Assembly: GCA_030604885.1 (NCBI GenBank)
Contig: JAUVUZ010000021.1
Coordinates: 1-62,179, forward strand
Length of the DNA: 62,179 nucleotides
Direction of reading: 5' to 3'
From: Alphaproteobacteria bacterium
GTDB lineage: Bacteria > Pseudomonadota > Alphaproteobacteria > Rhodospirillales > Rhodospirillaceae
Part shown: one piece after another, positions 1-11,814 of the stretch
How positions within the stretch are numbered: the stretch's first letter is position 1
Layout: the number at the start of each line of letters is the position of its first letter
Notes under the pieces: model-generated
Told to the model about the DNA's origin: nothing
The model's input: the letters and a program-made list of their open reading frames with translations, nothing else
Database searches by the model: none
Position numbers and translations under genes: made by a program

Positions 1-787
<787 letters not shown>

Positions 788-857
788 GAGAAGAACCCCC
801 TGAAGTGGTAACGAGTCCCGTCTCCGCCCGGCCATCCGCGCGTTCGGTTCACCGTCA

Positions 858-2186
858 TTACATAAGGTTTGGCGCAATCGGCGCAAGCCAGATCGCACAG
901 GCGGTGGCTCCCGCCGCGGGTGCGAACCGCGCCGCCGGAGCGTGGGGATCATAGCCGCCGAGCGCCGCGAGGGAAACCTCTTCGCCGCGCATTTGCACCG
1001 GAACCCGCGCGAACACCGCCGAGGGCGGCGGTTTTTCGCAGGTTCCGAGAGCCGCGAGGGCACGCCGCAGGGCCTCGCGCTCGGCGGCGCCGCGCGGCGC
1101 CCGCAAGTCCGCCAAGTGCTCGGGCGCGACGGAGAAGCGGTCGTCCCAGCGGCCGTCCGCCGCCTCCGGCACCGCGCGGTTCTCGCGCAGAATCCACAAC
1201 CCGCCGCCGCCGAGGCGGGCAACGCAGCCGCCGAGGGTCGCCCCCTTGCCCGCCGCCAGCAGGCTCAAGGCGCGCTCGACCATCGCGGTGGGCGGCGCGT
1301 AGGCACGGCCGCCGACGCAATGCGCGAGCCGGGCGAGGAATTCCCGGTCGGCGGCGTCGTCGCGCGGCGCGGCGCGCCAGGCGGCCCAGTCCACCCAGGC
1401 GTAGCCCAGCGGCGACAACCGGACCCAGGACACCATCCGCCGGGCAAGGCGGCGCTCCGCGTCCATCCGCGCCGCGCCCGCGGCGGCGATGGCGCGGTCC
1501 ATGGCGGCGGCCTCGGCCTCCGGCAGTCGGTCGAGGCGCTTGCGCACGCGGTTGCGCTCGAACGCGTCGGAGAGGTTCGAGGGATCCTCCACCCACGCCT
1601 GGCCGAGGGCGCGACACAGCGCCATCAGGTCGGCCTTGGCGAATCCCAGCAGCGGCCGCAGCAGGCGGCAATCGCGCCGGGCGTCGAGGGCGGGCATTCC
1701 GGCGCGGCCCCGGCCGCCGCCCCGCTCCATGCGCATCGCCACGGTTTCCCGCTGGTCGCCCGCGTGATGGCCCACCAGCAGATGCAGGGCGCCCTCGGCC
1801 CGGCACACCGACTCGAGGGCGGCATACCGCGCCGCCCGCGCCGCCGCCTCGACGCCGGTGGCGGGCGCCGGATCGCTCCAGGCGAGGCTGCGGTGGGTCG
1901 TCCCGAGGGCGGCGCACCACGCCCCCACCCGCTCCGCCTCGGCGGCGGAGTCGGGGCGCAAACGGTGGTCGAAGGTGATGGCGACGACGCGGCCGCCGCG
2001 CGCGGCGGCCCAGTCGTGGGCGAGGCGCAGCAGGGCGACGCTATCGGCGCCGCCGGACACCGCCACCGCCAGCAGTGGCGCCGGTTCGAAGGCGCCGAAC
2101 GCCGCCATCGCCGCGGCGAAGCGCCGCTCCATCGCGTCGAGGAACGGCGCGTCGTCCGCGGTCGCTGCGGCGCGGCTCAGCGGCAC
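858..2186 (-). CDS. tilS: tRNA(Ile)-lysidine synthase TilS
   Basis: Converts C34 of the CAU-anticodon tRNA-Ile to lysidine using ATP and lysine, so that it reads AUA. The N-type ATP-pyrophosphatase P-loop SGGADS is at residues 44-49. The [13 protein letters not shown] motif and a downstream [12 protein letters not shown] segment are typical of the family. At 442 residues it has normal length, with a low-complexity Ala/Arg-rich C-terminal half. The GTG start at 2186 overlaps the end of cpoB by 10 bp, which suggests translational coupling; an internal ATG at residue 19 is an alternative start. Confidence 0.93.
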   Translation of the reverse strand: MPLSRAAATADDAPFLDAMERRFAAAMAAFGAFEPAPLLAVAVSGGADSVALLRLAHDWAAARGGRVVAITFDHRLRPDSAAEAERVGAWCAALGTTHRSLAWSDPAPATGVEAAARAARYAALESVCRAEGALHLLVGHHAGDQRETVAMRMERGGGRGRAGMPALDARRDCRLLRPLLGFAKADLMALCRALGQAWVEDPSNLSDAFERNRVRKRLDRLPEAEAAAMDRAIAAAGAARMDAERRLARRMVSWVRLSPLGYAWVDWAAWRAAPRDDAADREFLARLAHCVGGRAYAPPTAMVERALSLLAAGKGATLGGCVARLGGGGLWILRENRAVPEAADGRWDDRFSVAPEHLADLRAPRGAAEREALRRALAALGTCEKPPPSAVFARVPVQMRGEEVSLAALGGYDPHAPAARFAPAAGATACAIWLAPIAPNLM

Positions 2187-3073
2187 TTCATCTCGGCGCG
2201 CGACTTCTGCGCGAGGTCGATCTGCACCTTGGGCGCGCCGCCGAATTCCTTAAGGAACTGGTCGAGCGCCGCGCACGCCTGCTCGTTCTGGTTCAGGCGG
2301 CGCATCGAGAAGCCGAGCTTGAGCAGGCTGTCGGGGGCCTTGGGACCCTTGCGGTACTTCTTGTAGCCGTCGGCGAACGCCACCGCCGCCTGCTGGAACT
2401 GGCCGCGCACGTAGTAGGTCTCGCCCAACCAATACTGCGCGTTGCCCGCGTATTCGGTGTCGCCGTGCTTTTGCAGGAAGGCGCGGAACGCGGTTTCGGC
2501 GCCCGCGTAATCGGCCTTCTTGAGCAGGTTGAAGGCGTCGCGGTAGGCGTCGGCGGCGCCCTCCGCCGGGGCCGGAGCCGGTGCGGCGGCGGCGGGCGGC
2601 GCGCCGGAGGACTGGGTCTGGCCGAGAATGCCGACGGTGGAGCCGGAGGTGGGCGCGGCGGGCGCGGCGGGAGTCGGGTCGGCGGGCTGGCCGTTGCCGG
2701 CGGGGCCGCCCTTTTCCAGCGACTGGAAGCGGAAGTCCGCATCCGCCTGCATCCGGTCCATGCGCTGCTTCGCCTGGTCGATCTTGTAGTTGAGCTGCTC
2801 GATCTGGCCGACCAGGTCGCGCATCTGCTCCTCGATCTGGGTGACCTTGGAATAGAGCGACGCCGCCCCCTCGGTGGAGAGGCCGTCGCCCCCGCCGCCG
2901 CCGGACTGGGTGGACTGGTAGGACTGACGCTGCAACACCTGCAGGTCGCGCTCCAGACGGTCGAGGCGACCGGCGAGCGCGGCATCCTGGGCGAGCGCCG
3001 GTCCGGCGCCGAGCGCCAGGGCGCCGACGAGGGCCATCCACGGCAACGGGCTGCGGGCGTCGAAGCGGATCAT
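2177..3073 (-). CDS. cpoB: Tol-Pal system protein CpoB (YbgF)
   Basis: Periplasmic partner of TolA that coordinates outer-membrane constriction with peptidoglycan synthesis. The product (298 aa) has a signal peptide (WMALVGALALGAGPALAQ), an N-terminal trimerising coiled coil (about residues 30-110), a Pro/Ala-rich linker and C-terminal TPR repeats, including YWLGETYYVRGQFQQA and a final LLKLGFSMRRLNQNEQAC repeat. It follows pal in the standard tol-pal order, but a strong terminator separates the two, so it may have its own promoter or depend on readthrough. Confidence 0.93.
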   Translation of the reverse strand: MIRFDARSPLPWMALVGALALGAGPALAQDAALAGRLDRLERDLQVLQRQSYQSTQSGGGGGDGLSTEGAASLYSKVTQIEEQMRDLVGQIEQLNYKIDQAKQRMDRMQADADFRFQSLEKGGPAGNGQPADPTPAAPAAPTSGSTVGILGQTQSSGAPPAAAAPAPAPAEGAADAYRDAFNLLKKADYAGAETAFRAFLQKHGDTEYAGNAQYWLGETYYVRGQFQQAAVAFADGYKKYRKGPKAPDSLLKLGFSMRRLNQNEQACAALDQFLKEFGGAPKVQIDLAQKSRAEMKCR

Positions 3074-3106
3074 CGCGTGTCCTTCCGGGGGTGTGAATCC
3101 ATTCCT

Positions 3107-3154
3107 AAAAAAACGAAACGCCCGCCATTCGTCGCATGCGAGGAACGGCGGGCG
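3107..3154 (-). terminator. Rho-independent terminator after pal
   Basis: Minus-strand hairpin with 8-bp outer arms (3119-3126 with 3147-3154), a further TTC/GAA and TCGC/GCGA inner stem, and a T-run given by seven A on the plus strand (3107-3113). A second small hairpin (CCGCTGA/TCAGCGG, 3170-3186) sits between it and the pal stop codon. Together they should strongly reduce readthrough from pal into cpoB. Confidence 0.85.
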
Positions 3155-3194
3155 CCCGTCTAACGGCTTCCGCTGAAAATCAGCGGAGCGCGGC

Positions 3195-3686
3195 TTACTT
3201 CTGCACCACCGTCACGGCACGGCGGTTCTGCGACCAGGCGTATTCGTTCGAGCCCATCACCGCCGGACGCTCCTTACCGTAGGAGACGGTGGTGATGCGC
3301 GCGGCGGCAACGCCCTGCGCCTGCAGGAAGTTCTTCACCGCGTTGGCGCGACGCTCGCCCAGCGCGAGGTTGTACTCGCGGGTGCCGCGCTCGTCGGCAT
3401 GGCCTTCGACGGTGATCTTGGTGTTCGGATAGGACTTGAGCCAAGCGGCCTGACCCATCAGCGACTTCACCGAGGACTCATCGAGGTCCGAACGGTCGAG
3501 CGCGAAGAACACACGGTCCTTGGCGTTCGCCAGGAAGTGTTCCGGCGAGCCCGGAGCCGGGGCGGTGACGGACGAACCCGCACTCGCCTTGCCGGCGCCA
3601 GAGGTGTCGGCACCCTCCTGCGGACCACTGGAGCAGGCCGCCACGAGCAGGCTGGCCGCCACGACGCTCAAAACACGAATCTTCAT
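3195..3686 (-). CDS. pal: Peptidoglycan-associated lipoprotein Pal
   Basis: Outer-membrane lipoprotein that binds peptidoglycan and TolB. It has a lipoprotein signal with lipobox L-V-A-A-C (Cys18), then a Ser/Gly/Ala-rich linker and a C-terminal OmpA-like domain with the TVEGHADERGTREYNLALGE peptidoglycan-binding motif. I chose the ATG at 3686 (MKIRVLSVV) because GGGAG lies 9 nt before it; the upstream in-frame ATG at 3695 sits directly on that SD. The product is 163 aa. A 190-bp gap to tolB carries no other gene. Confidence 0.95.
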   Translation of the reverse strand: MKIRVLSVVAASLLVAACSSGPQEGADTSGAGKASAGSSVTAPAPGSPEHFLANAKDRVFFALDRSDLDESSVKSLMGQAAWLKSYPNTKITVEGHADERGTREYNLALGERRANAVKNFLQAQGVAAARITTVSYGKERPAVMGSNEYAWSQNRRAVTVVQK

Positions 3687-3877
3687 TGCCTTCATCTCCC
3701 ACTCGGGAATTTTGTTACGATACGGCCACACGGCTGCGGCACGACCGCCGGAAAACCGATTTGGTTGGCCTTTGTCTTACTTCAACCCCTTTGGCTCCGC
3801 TACAAGAATTCGAATTGTCCCGTAGCGAAAGGCCAAAGTGTGGTTTTCGTGCCACAACCGCCAATCCCCCACCCGGC

Positions 3878-5230
3878 TCAGGGGATCAACGGCGACCAGG
3901 CCGGGTCGGAAGCCTCGGTGGGCGTCACAACCCGACGTTCATTGTAGCCTGTCAAGTCGATACTGTAGAGATAAGAATCGCCTCCAAGCCCTCGCGAGTC
4001 CGACGGATTCTGTCGAAAGTACATCAGGACTCGCCCGTTCGGAGCCCAAGTGGGGCCTTCGACGAGGAATCCGTCTGCAAGCAAACGCTCGCCGGAGCCA
4101 TCCGGTTTCATCACGCCGATGAAAAACCGTCCCTGCGCCATTTTGGTGAAGGCGATGTAGTCGCCGCGCGGCGACCACACCGGCGTGGCGTAGGTGCCCT
4201 GGCCGTGGCTGATGCGCCGCACGCCGCTGCCGTCGGCGTTCATCACGTAGAGCTGCTGCGAGCCGCCGCGGTCCGAGTTGAAGACGATATACTGGGAATC
4301 CGGCGAATAGGACGGCGAGGTGTCGATCGCCGGGGTGTCGGTCAGACGGCGGCGTTCGAGGGTGCGGAGATCCATCGAGTAGATGTCCGACGAACCGCCG
4401 CGCGCCATGCTCATGATCACGCGGTTGCCGTCGGGCGAGAAGCGGGGCGCGAAGGTCATGCCGGGGAAGTCGCCCAGGCGCTCGCGCTTGCCGGTGTCGA
4501 TGTTGTAGAGGTACACCCGCGGCACGCCGTTGTAATACGACATGTAGGTGATTTCCTGCGTCGACGGCGAGAATCGCGGAGTCAGCACCAGGTCCGCGCC
4601 GTCGGTGAGGAAGCGGTGGTTGGCGCCGTCCTGGTCCATGATCGCGAGGCGCTTGACGCGCTTGGTCTGCGGCCCGCTTTCGGCGATGTAGACGATGCGG
4701 GTGTCGAAGTAGCCGGTTTCGCCGGTGAGGCGCTCGTAGATCTGGTCGGCGATGATGTGGGCGATGCGCCGCCAGTTGTTCGCCTCGGTGACGTAGGCCT
4801 GCGCCTTCAGCTGCTGGGTGGCGAACACGTCCCACAGGCGGAACTCGACGCGCACCTTGCCATCCGGCGTGGTCGCGGTGCGGCCCTGCACCAGCGCCTG
4901 GGCGTTGATCGCCTGCCAGTCGGGGAAGCGCGGCTGCACCTGCATCGACGGGAAGGTCTGGATGAACGCGCGGGAATCGATGCCGCGGAACAGGCCGGAG
5001 CGTTCGAGGTCGGCCTGCACCACCCCGGCGAGATCGGCACCCACCTTGGCGGCGCGGTCGTCGTCGCCGCCGAACGCGGGAATCGCGATCGGAATCGGGT
5101 CCACGTTGCCGCGGGTGATGTCGATTCTCAGCTCCGCCCGCGCCGGCTGGGCGAGAAGCGCGAGGACCGCCGCGGCGAACAGGGCGATCCGCCCCCGCCC
5201 GCGCGTCAATGCGTTCACCAGCACGCTCAT
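3878..5230 (-). CDS. tolB: Tol-Pal translocation protein TolB
   Basis: Periplasmic beta-propeller that shuttles between Pal and TolA. The 450-residue product has a cleavable signal ([18 protein letters not shown]), an N-terminal alpha/beta domain ([19 protein letters not shown]) and the repeated propeller signatures [50 protein letters not shown] and [13 protein letters not shown]. It lies 18 bp downstream of tolA. Confidence 0.97.
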   Translation of the reverse strand: MSVLVNALTRGRGRIALFAAAVLALLAQPARAELRIDITRGNVDPIPIAIPAFGGDDDRAAKVGADLAGVVQADLERSGLFRGIDSRAFIQTFPSMQVQPRFPDWQAINAQALVQGRTATTPDGKVRVEFRLWDVFATQQLKAQAYVTEANNWRRIAHIIADQIYERLTGETGYFDTRIVYIAESGPQTKRVKRLAIMDQDGANHRFLTDGADLVLTPRFSPSTQEITYMSYYNGVPRVYLYNIDTGKRERLGDFPGMTFAPRFSPDGNRVIMSMARGGSSDIYSMDLRTLERRRLTDTPAIDTSPSYSPDSQYIVFNSDRGGSQQLYVMNADGSGVRRISHGQGTYATPVWSPRGDYIAFTKMAQGRFFIGVMKPDGSGERLLADGFLVEGPTWAPNGRVLMYFRQNPSDSRGLGGDSYLYSIDLTGYNERRVVTPTEASDPAWSPLIP

Positions 5231-5248
5231 GAAACCTCCTTGAAAGGG

Positions 5249-6205
5249 TTACAGTCGGTCCTGTGGGCGGAAGAACAACCGCACTTCACGCCACGTGTCG
5301 TATTTCTTCTGCGGCGCCTGGATCGGACTGGCCATAAATACGGCCCGCAGCGCGCTCTCCGCAAGGGAGCGGAACGCCGGGTCGCGGCCCATCCGGCCCT
5401 GGTCGACGATCCGCGCGGCGCGCACCGTGCCGTCCGCGTTCAGGCTCACGGTGATCTCGATCACCATGTCGTCCGCGCCCGCCTTGCCGGGGTCGACGTT
5501 CCAGTGCTTCTCGATCTGGGCGCGGATCATGTCCATTTCCGAGAGCGTCAGGGTGTCGCCGAAGCCCTCGCGATCCTTCGACACCGCCGGAGCGTCGACC
5601 GCGCCGGGGATGCCCTTCTTGTCGCCCGCGCCCTTGTTGGGCGGCTGGGTGGAGGGCGGCGGCGGGCTGTCCTTGCGCATCTTCTCGACCGAGGCCAGAA
5701 GGTCGTCGAACGACGGCTTCGGATCCGCCTTCTTCTTCGGCGGCTCCTCCTTCTTGGTCGGCTCGGGCTTCGGCGGCTCGGGCTTCTTCGGCTCCGGTTT
5801 CGGCTCGGGCTTCTTCGGCTCTTCCTTCTTCGGCTCCGGCTTCGGCGGCTCGGGCGCGGGCACCGGCTTCGGCGGCTCGGGCTTCGGCGGTTCCGGTTTC
5901 GGCGGCGCGGGCACCGGCTTCGGCGGCTCGGGCTTGGGCGGCTCCGGCTTCGGCGGTTCGGGTTTCGGCGGCTCGGGCTTGCTTTCGGGCTTCGGCGGCT
6001 CGGGCGTCGGTTCGCCCTTGGGCTTGCCGATGGCGTCGGCCTTGCGCAGCGAGGTCTTCTCGCCCACCGTCACCTTGGAGAGATCGACGACCAGGATGCG
6101 CTCGGTCACCTCGGGCGGGTCGGGCTTGAAATACGGCAGCCCCACCACGGCGAGCAAAGCCACCGCGAGGTGCAAACCCAGGGAATAGAGGAACTCCCGC
6201 CGCAT
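5249..6205 (-). CDS. tolA: Tol-Pal inner-membrane protein TolA, proline-rich type
   Basis: TonB-like energy transducer linking TolQR to the outer membrane. This 318-residue protein has one N-terminal transmembrane helix (about residues 8-24), a long central region made almost entirely of Pro-Glu-Pro-Pro-Lys units (about 65-165) in place of the Ala/Lys helix of enterobacterial TolA, and a C-terminal domain (about 220-318) of TonB/TolA fold ([15 protein letters not shown], then [19 protein letters not shown]). The start [10 protein letters not shown] is 8 bp after tolR. The repeat tract generates long spurious antisense ORFs. Confidence 0.93.
   Translation of the reverse strand: MRREFLYSLGLHLAVALLAVVGLPYFKPDPPEVTERILVVDLSKVTVGEKTSLRKADAIGKPKGEPTPEPPKPESKPEPPKPEPPKPEPPKPEPPKPVPAPPKPEPPKPEPPKPVPAPEPPKPEPKKEEPKKPEPKPEPKKPEPPKPEPTKKEEPPKKKADPKPSFDDLLASVEKMRKDSPPPPSTQPPNKGAGDKKGIPGAVDAPAVSKDREGFGDTLTLSEMDMIRAQIEKHWNVDPGKAGADDMVIEITVSLNADGTVRAARIVDQGRMGRDPAFRSLAESALRAVFMASPIQAPQKKYDTWREVRLFFRPQDRL
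5711..6013. repeat. Proline-rich PEPPKP-type tandem repeat inside tolA
   Basis: About 300 bp of imperfect tandem 15-24-bp units encoding [11 protein letters not shown] with interspersed PVPAP and KKEEPKK variants. A polyproline rod would span the periplasm. Such repeats are expected to vary in copy number between strains. Confidence 0.85.
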
Positions 6206-6213
6206 GGTCTCCC

Positions 6214-6663
6214 CTAGCGCCGCGGCTTCGGCTGCGCCGGTGGCTCGCCGGTTTCGAGGCCCACCTTTTCGATGCCCGCGTCTTTGAGCGCGCCCATCAC
6301 CCCCATCACCGCGCCGTAGGAGGCGACCCGGTCGCCGGAGATCACGATCGCGAGTTCGGGGTTGGCGCGGCGCATCTCGACGACGCGGCCGACCAGGCTG
6401 TTCACTTCGACCGGCGTGTCGCCGACGTAGACGGTGCCGTCGTTGGCGACCGAGATGCGCAGCGCCTTGTCGGCCCCCGCCAGAACTTCCTTGCCGCCCT
6501 GGGGCAGGTCGAGCGGAATGCCGGTGGTCATCATCGGCGCGGTGACCATGAAGATCACCAGCAGCACCAGCATCACGTCCACCATCGGCGTGACGTTGAT
6601 GTCCGCCATCCGCGCGGTCTTGCCGCGCCCCTTGCGCTTGCCGCCGGAAGTGGCCATGCCCAT
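6214..6663 (-). CDS. tolR: Tol-Pal proton-channel subunit TolR (ExbD family)
   Basis: Partners TolQ to couple proton flow to TolA movement. The 149-aa product has a short basic N-terminus ([20 protein letters not shown]) and a single transmembrane helix [17 protein letters not shown] carrying the essential Asp of the MVDVMLVLL motif. A periplasmic domain ending in [14 protein letters not shown] follows. It is 3 bp from tolQ and 8 bp from tolA. Confidence 0.96.
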   Translation of the reverse strand: MGMATSGGKRKGRGKTARMADINVTPMVDVMLVLLVIFMVTAPMMTTGIPLDLPQGGKEVLAGADKALRISVANDGTVYVGDTPVEVNSLVGRVVEMRRANPELAIVISGDRVASYGAVMGVMGALKDAGIEKVGLETGEPPAQPKPRR

Positions 6664-6666
6664 GGA

Positions 6667-7359
6667 TCAGCGCCTTTCGTCGAGCTGACGCGACACGATC
6701 GCCGAGAACTCGCCCGAGAAGATCTCGAGACGCTTGGCGTAGCGGTCGATGTCGGTGGAGAGCTTGTTGTAGGCGATCACCGCGGGAATCGCGGCGACGA
6801 GGCCGAGGGCGGTGGCGAACAGTGCCTCGGCGATGCCCGGCGCCACCACCGCGAGGGAGGTGTTCTTCGACGCGCCGATGGAGTGGAAGCTGTTCATGAT
6901 GCCCCACACCGTGCCGAACAGGCCGACGAACGGCGCCACCGAGCCGGTGGAGGCGAGAAAGCCCATGCGCGCCTCGACCCGCTCCAGCTCGCGCTCGGAG
7001 GTGATCTGCATCACCCGCTCGATGCGCTGGGCGATCGAGGTCTTGAGCGACGGCGCCTCGTTGCGGTTGCGCTCGATCGAGCGGCGCCATTCGCGCATCG
7101 CGGCGACGAAGATCGCGCTCATCGGGTCGCGGGCGTTCTTGCCGATGCGGTCGTAGAGGTCGTCGAGCGGGCCGCCGGACCAGAACTGTTCCTCGAACTC
7201 GCGGGCGAGACGGTTGAGGGAGGCGATCCGCTTCACCTTCTCGAAAATGATCGTCCACGACCACACCGACGCCGCCAACAGCGCCAGCATCACCGACTTG
7301 ACCACGAGGTCCGCCTGCAGGAACAGGGTGATGATCGACAGATCGTTGTGCGCTTCCAT
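6667..7359 (-). CDS. tolQ: Tol-Pal proton-channel subunit TolQ (ExbB family)
   Basis: Inner-membrane MotA/ExbB-family protein (230 aa) with three transmembrane helices: [20 protein letters not shown] near the start, [20 protein letters not shown] and [20 protein letters not shown]. The [13 protein letters not shown] signature is typical. It begins the tolQRAB cluster, 49 bp after ybgC. Confidence 0.97.
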   Translation of the reverse strand: MEAHNDLSIITLFLQADLVVKSVMLALLAASVWSWTIIFEKVKRIASLNRLAREFEEQFWSGGPLDDLYDRIGKNARDPMSAIFVAAMREWRRSIERNRNEAPSLKTSIAQRIERVMQITSERELERVEARMGFLASTGSVAPFVGLFGTVWGIMNSFHSIGASKNTSLAVVAPGIAEALFATALGLVAAIPAVIAYNKLSTDIDRYAKRLEIFSGEFSAIVSRQLDERR

Positions 7360-7408
7360 CCAGCCTTCGCCTTTCCTTCACCGTCCGGGTGGCCCGGTCG
7401 CCGATATT

Positions 7409-7894
7409 CTAATCCCGCATCCGCGCCGCGAGGTCGGCCCGCAGCGGCTCGGGGATGCGCGCGGGCTTGAGGCTCGCGGCCGAAACGCACGCGAGCTTCG
7501 CCTGCGCCTCCACCAGAATCTCGCCGCCGCGCATCACCGTCTGCGCCATTTCGAGGGTGGCGCCCTTGATCCGCGTCACCCGGGTACGCACCGTCAGCAG
7601 GTCGTCGAGCACCGCCGCGCGGCGGTAGTCGACCGCGAAGGCGCGCATCACGAACATCACGCCCTCGTCCTGGCCGGGGTATTCGCCACGGGTCAACCGC
7701 CCGTTTTCCCAGCCGCCGAGGCGCAACATCGCGCTGCGCGCGCGCTCCGCATATTTCAGGTAATTCGCATAGTAGACGACGCCGCCCGCGTCGGTGTCCT
7801 CGTAATAGACGCGCACCGCGAGGATGTGGGTGTCGCCCTCGAACCAGGAAGCGCCGCCCTCGCCCGCCGCACGCGCGTTGAGATCGTGCTGCAT
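7409..7894 (-). CDS. ybgC: Tol-Pal-associated acyl-CoA thioesterase YbgC
   Basis: Hot-dog-fold thioesterase of the 4-hydroxybenzoyl-CoA thioesterase class, usually the first gene of tol-pal operons. The active-site motif YYEDTDAGGVVYYANYLKY (catalytic Asp in EDTDAGG) is clear, followed by RRAAVLDDLLTVRT. I chose the ATG at 7894 (MQHDLNARA), 4 bp after the ruvB stop; a longer frame upstream overlaps ruvB. Length 161 aa. Confidence 0.94.
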   Translation of the reverse strand: MQHDLNARAAGEGGASWFEGDTHILAVRVYYEDTDAGGVVYYANYLKYAERARSAMLRLGGWENGRLTRGEYPGQDEGVMFVMRAFAVDYRRAAVLDDLLTVRTRVTRIKGATLEMAQTVMRGGEILVEAQAKLACVSAASLKPARIPEPLRADLAARMRD

Positions 7895-7898
7895 CGCT

Positions 7899-8962
<1,064 letters not shown>

Positions 8963-8966
<4 letters not shown>

Positions 8967-9613
8967 TCGGCCCCCCGTCCGGTGAGATTCTGCGCCCGGG
9001 CGATCTCCTTGAGCGCGGCGGCGATGACGCGCTCGACGTTGGGCGCGTCGTCGCCCGCGGCGGCGATCGCGGCGGAGACCACCGCGAACGCGTCGCTCGC
9101 GCCGTAGCCGAGGTTGACCAGCGCCGAGGTGGCCTCGCGCGCCACCGCGGCGCGCGGGTCCTCGCCCTCGGGCGCGGCGGCGGCGGCGGGCGCGAACGCC
9201 GGCCCGGCGGCGAGGCCGACCGCCTTGTCCTTGAGTTCGGAGAGGATGCGCGCCGCGAGCTTCGGCCCCACGCCGCTGGCGCGGCCGAGGGCCGCCTTGT
9301 CCTGCGCGGCGATGGCGCGGGCGAGCGCGTCGGGCGCCAGCACCGAGAGGATCGCCAGCGCCACCTTGGCCCCCACCCCCTGCACGGTGGTGAGGCGGCG
9401 GAACCACGCCTTGTCCTCCTGGGTCAGGAACCCGTAGAGCAGGATCGCGTCCTCGCGCACCACGGTTTCCACCCAAAGGGTGGCGGGCTGGCCGGTCTGG
9501 AGCTTCGCCAGCACCCGGCTCGGGCAGGCGACGAGATAGCCGACGCCGCCCACGTCGAGGATCGCGGTGTCCAGTTCCACCGCCGCCACGGTTCCCTTCA
9601 ATCGCGCGATCAT
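8963..9613 (-). CDS. ruvA: Holliday junction DNA-binding protein RuvA
   Basis: Tetrameric junction-binding subunit (216 aa). It has an N-terminal OB-fold domain ([20 protein letters not shown]), helix-hairpin-helix motifs ([14 protein letters not shown] and [19 protein letters not shown]), an Ala/Pro-rich linker and the C-terminal RuvB-binding domain ([19 protein letters not shown]). It overlaps both ruvC and ruvB by 4 bp. Confidence 0.96.
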
Positions 9614-10116
9614 GCCGGGCCTCCCAGGGCGCGGCGGAGGTTGGCGTCGTGCGCCACGTAGCGCGCGTGGCAGATCGCCACCGCCAGGGCGTCCGCCGCG
9701 TCGGCCGCCTCGGGCGCGGCGCCGGGCAGCAGCATCCGCACCATCATGCCGATCTGCTCCTTCGCCGCGTGGCCGGTGCCGACGACGTTCTTCTTGATCA
9801 GGTTGGGGGTGTATTCGGCCACGTCGATGCCGAAGATCGCGGGCGCCAGCATCACCGCGCCGCGCGCTTGGCCGAGCTTGAGGGTCGAGGCCGGGTTGCG
9901 GTTGACGAAGGTTTCCTCCACCGCCGCCGCATCGGGGCGGTGCGCGCGCAACACCGCGAGCACCCCCTCGTGCAGCATCTTCAGGCGTTCGGCGAGCGGC
10001 AGCGCGTCGTCGGATTTGACCACGCCGCAGGCGACGAAGCGCAGGCGGTTGCCGTCGGCGTCGAGGATTCCCCAGCCGGTGACGCGCAACCCCGGGTCCA
10101 GCCCGATCAACCGCAT
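9610..10116 (-). CDS. ruvC: Crossover junction endonuclease RuvC
   Basis: Resolves Holliday junctions. RNase H-fold nuclease of 168 aa with the first catalytic Asp in [14 protein letters not shown] (D7), a Glu in [13 protein letters not shown], and the C-terminal acidic pair in [16 protein letters not shown]. It is the first gene of the ruvCAB unit, 25 bp after yebC. I see no clear LexA box upstream. Confidence 0.96.
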   Translation of the reverse strand: MRLIGLDPGLRVTGWGILDADGNRLRFVACGVVKSDDALPLAERLKMLHEGVLAVLRAHRPDAAAVEETFVNRNPASTLKLGQARGAVMLAPAIFGIDVAEYTPNLIKKNVVGTGHAAKEQIGMMVRMLLPGAAPEAADAADALAVAICHARYVAHDANLRRALGGPA

Positions 10117-10141
10117 CCGCTCGCTCCCCCAGGGCCGGTGG

Positions 10142-10891
10142 TCAGGCTTCCAGCGCCGCCGCCACCTCGTCCGACAGTTCGTAGTTGCCGAACACCCGTT
10201 GCACGTCGTCGTTGTCGTCCAGCGCGTCGATCAGCTTGAACAGCGACTGGGCGGTTTCGGCGTCGAGCGACACGGTGGTCTGCGGCTTCCATTCCAGGCG
10301 CGCCGCGGCGGCCTCGCCGAAGGTCTTCTCCAGCGCGTCCTTGACCGCGTGGAGTTCGTCCGGCGCGGTGAGCACGTCGTGGCCGTCGTCGGTGGAGACC
10401 ACGTCCTGCGCGCCCGCGTCGAGCGCCGCCTCGAACATCGCGTCGGCGTCGGCCGCCTCGGGCTTGTACTGGATCAACCCGACGCGCTCGAAGTTGAACA
10501 GCACCGAGTTGGTCTCGCCCATCTGCCCGCCGAGCTTGTTGAAGGTGCTGCGCACTTCCGAGGCGGTGCGGTTGCGGTTGTCGGTGAGCGCCTCGACGAT
10601 CAGGAACACGCCGCCCGGGCCGCGGCCCTCGTAGCGCATTTCGACGTAGTTGGCGTCGTCGCCACCCGGCAGGGCGCGCTTGATCGCGCGGTCGATGTTG
10701 TCCTTGGGCATGCTCTGGGCGCGGGCGGCGATGATCGCCGCGCGCAGGCGCGGGTTGGCGGCCGGATCGGGCAGGCCGATCTTGGCGGAAACCGTGATTT
10801 CGCGCGCGAGCTTGGTGAAGATCTTGGCCCGCTGGGCGTCCTGCGCCCCCTTGCGGTGCATGATGTTCTTGAACTGGGAATGACCGGCCAT
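10142..10891 (-). CDS. yebC: YebC/PmpR-family protein
   Basis: Conserved cytosolic protein (249 aa) of the YebC/TACO1 family, described as a transcriptional regulator and more recently as a factor relieving ribosome stalling. It starts [20 protein letters not shown], the family signature. The acidic tail region [20 protein letters not shown] is also typical. It lies directly upstream of ruvC, the usual arrangement. Confidence 0.96.
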   Translation of the reverse strand: MAGHSQFKNIMHRKGAQDAQRAKIFTKLAREITVSAKIGLPDPAANPRLRAAIIAARAQSMPKDNIDRAIKRALPGGDDANYVEMRYEGRGPGGVFLIVEALTDNRNRTASEVRSTFNKLGGQMGETNSVLFNFERVGLIQYKPEAADADAMFEAALDAGAQDVVSTDDGHDVLTAPDELHAVKDALEKTFGEAAAARLEWKPQTTVSLDAETAQSLFKLIDALDDNDDVQRVFGNYELSDEVAAALEA

Positions 10892-10998
10892 TCGCTACCT
10901 TGTGGTGACTGCGGGGGCGATGCGCGCGCCCGTGGGAAAAACGCGCGGCATTATCCATGCACGCACGGGCGGAACGCAACCCCCATTGGAAGACCGCT

Positions 10999-11814
10999 TC
11001 AGCCTTTCGGCCAGGCGCGCGACAGACGGCCGCCGATCCGCACCGGCTCCACCGCCCGGGCGAGGCCGGTGCGGTCGTCGGTCTCGACGTAGACGCCGCA
11101 CACCGTCGCCTCGCCGTCGGCGGGCGCCAGGCGCTCGCCCGGAATCTTCTTGGTGAAGCGGCTGATCGCCACCGCCTTGCCCATGCCGATCACCGAATCG
11201 TAGTCGCCGCACATTCCGGCGTCGGTGAGATAGGCGGTGCCGTGGGGCAGAACCTGCGCGTCGGCGGTGGGCACGTGGCTGTGGGAGCCGACCACCAGGG
11301 TGGCGCGGCCGTCCAGCGCGTGGCCGATGGCCATCTTCTCGCTGGTCGCCTCGGCGTGCACGTCCACCACCACCGCCGCCACGGTAACGCCGAGGCGGTG
11401 GCGGGAGAGGATGTCCTCGAGCGCCTGGAACGGGTCGTCGAGGGGGTCGAGGAACAGCCGCCCCATCACCTGCGCCACCAGCACCTTGCGGCCGTCGGGC
11501 AGCGGCACCTCGACGGCGCCGCGCCCCGGCGTGCCGCGCGGAAAGTTGGCCGGGCGCACCAGGCGCGGGTCGCCGTCGATGTAGGGGATCAGCTCGCGCT
11601 GGTCCCACACGTGGTTGCCGGTGGTGATGGCGTCGGCCCCCGCCTCGTAGAACTCGGCGCAGATTTTCGGCGTGATGCCGAAGCCGTGGGCGGAGTTTTC
11701 GCCGTTGACGACGACGAAATCGAGCTTGAGGTCGCGCCGCAACTGCGGGATCGCCTCGATCGCCGCGACGCGCCCGCTGCGCCCCACGACGTCGCCGAGA
11801 TACAAGAGCTTCAT
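10999..11814 (-). CDS. YmdB-type metallophosphoesterase (cyclic-nucleotide phosphodiesterase family)
   Basis: TIGR00282-type calcineurin-like phosphoesterase of 271 aa. Metal ligands are visible in LLYLGDVVGRSGR (Asp), VVNGENSAHGFG (Glu/Asn), TTGNHVWDQRE (Asn-His), VDVHAEATSEK (His) and VGSHSHVPTAD (His-x-His). The Bacillus homologue YmdB hydrolyses 2',3'-cAMP; the substrate here is inferred. The ATG at 11814 overlaps the upstream cyclo-ligase stop by 4 bp. Confidence 0.9.
   Translation of the reverse strand: MKLLYLGDVVGRSGRVAAIEAIPQLRRDLKLDFVVVNGENSAHGFGITPKICAEFYEAGADAITTGNHVWDQRELIPYIDGDPRLVRPANFPRGTPGRGAVEVPLPDGRKVLVAQVMGRLFLDPLDDPFQALEDILSRHRLGVTVAAVVVDVHAEATSEKMAIGHALDGRATLVVGSHSHVPTADAQVLPHGTAYLTDAGMCGDYDSVIGMGKAVAISRFTKKIPGERLAPADGEATVCGVYVETDDRTGLARAVEPVRIGGRLSRAWPKG

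Noticed and set aside
3687-3877. Possible small gene or regulatory RNA between tolB and pal
   Set aside because: A long-range complementarity (TTGGCCTTT with AAAGGCCAA) is present, but the loop is about 55 nt and no ORF, terminator or known motif supports a gene.
3686-6217. An 843-codon plus-strand ORF antisense to pal, tolB and tolA
   Set aside because: It is low-complexity, His/Arg/Leu-rich and mirrors the TolA proline repeats. tolB and tolA on the other strand are unmistakable.
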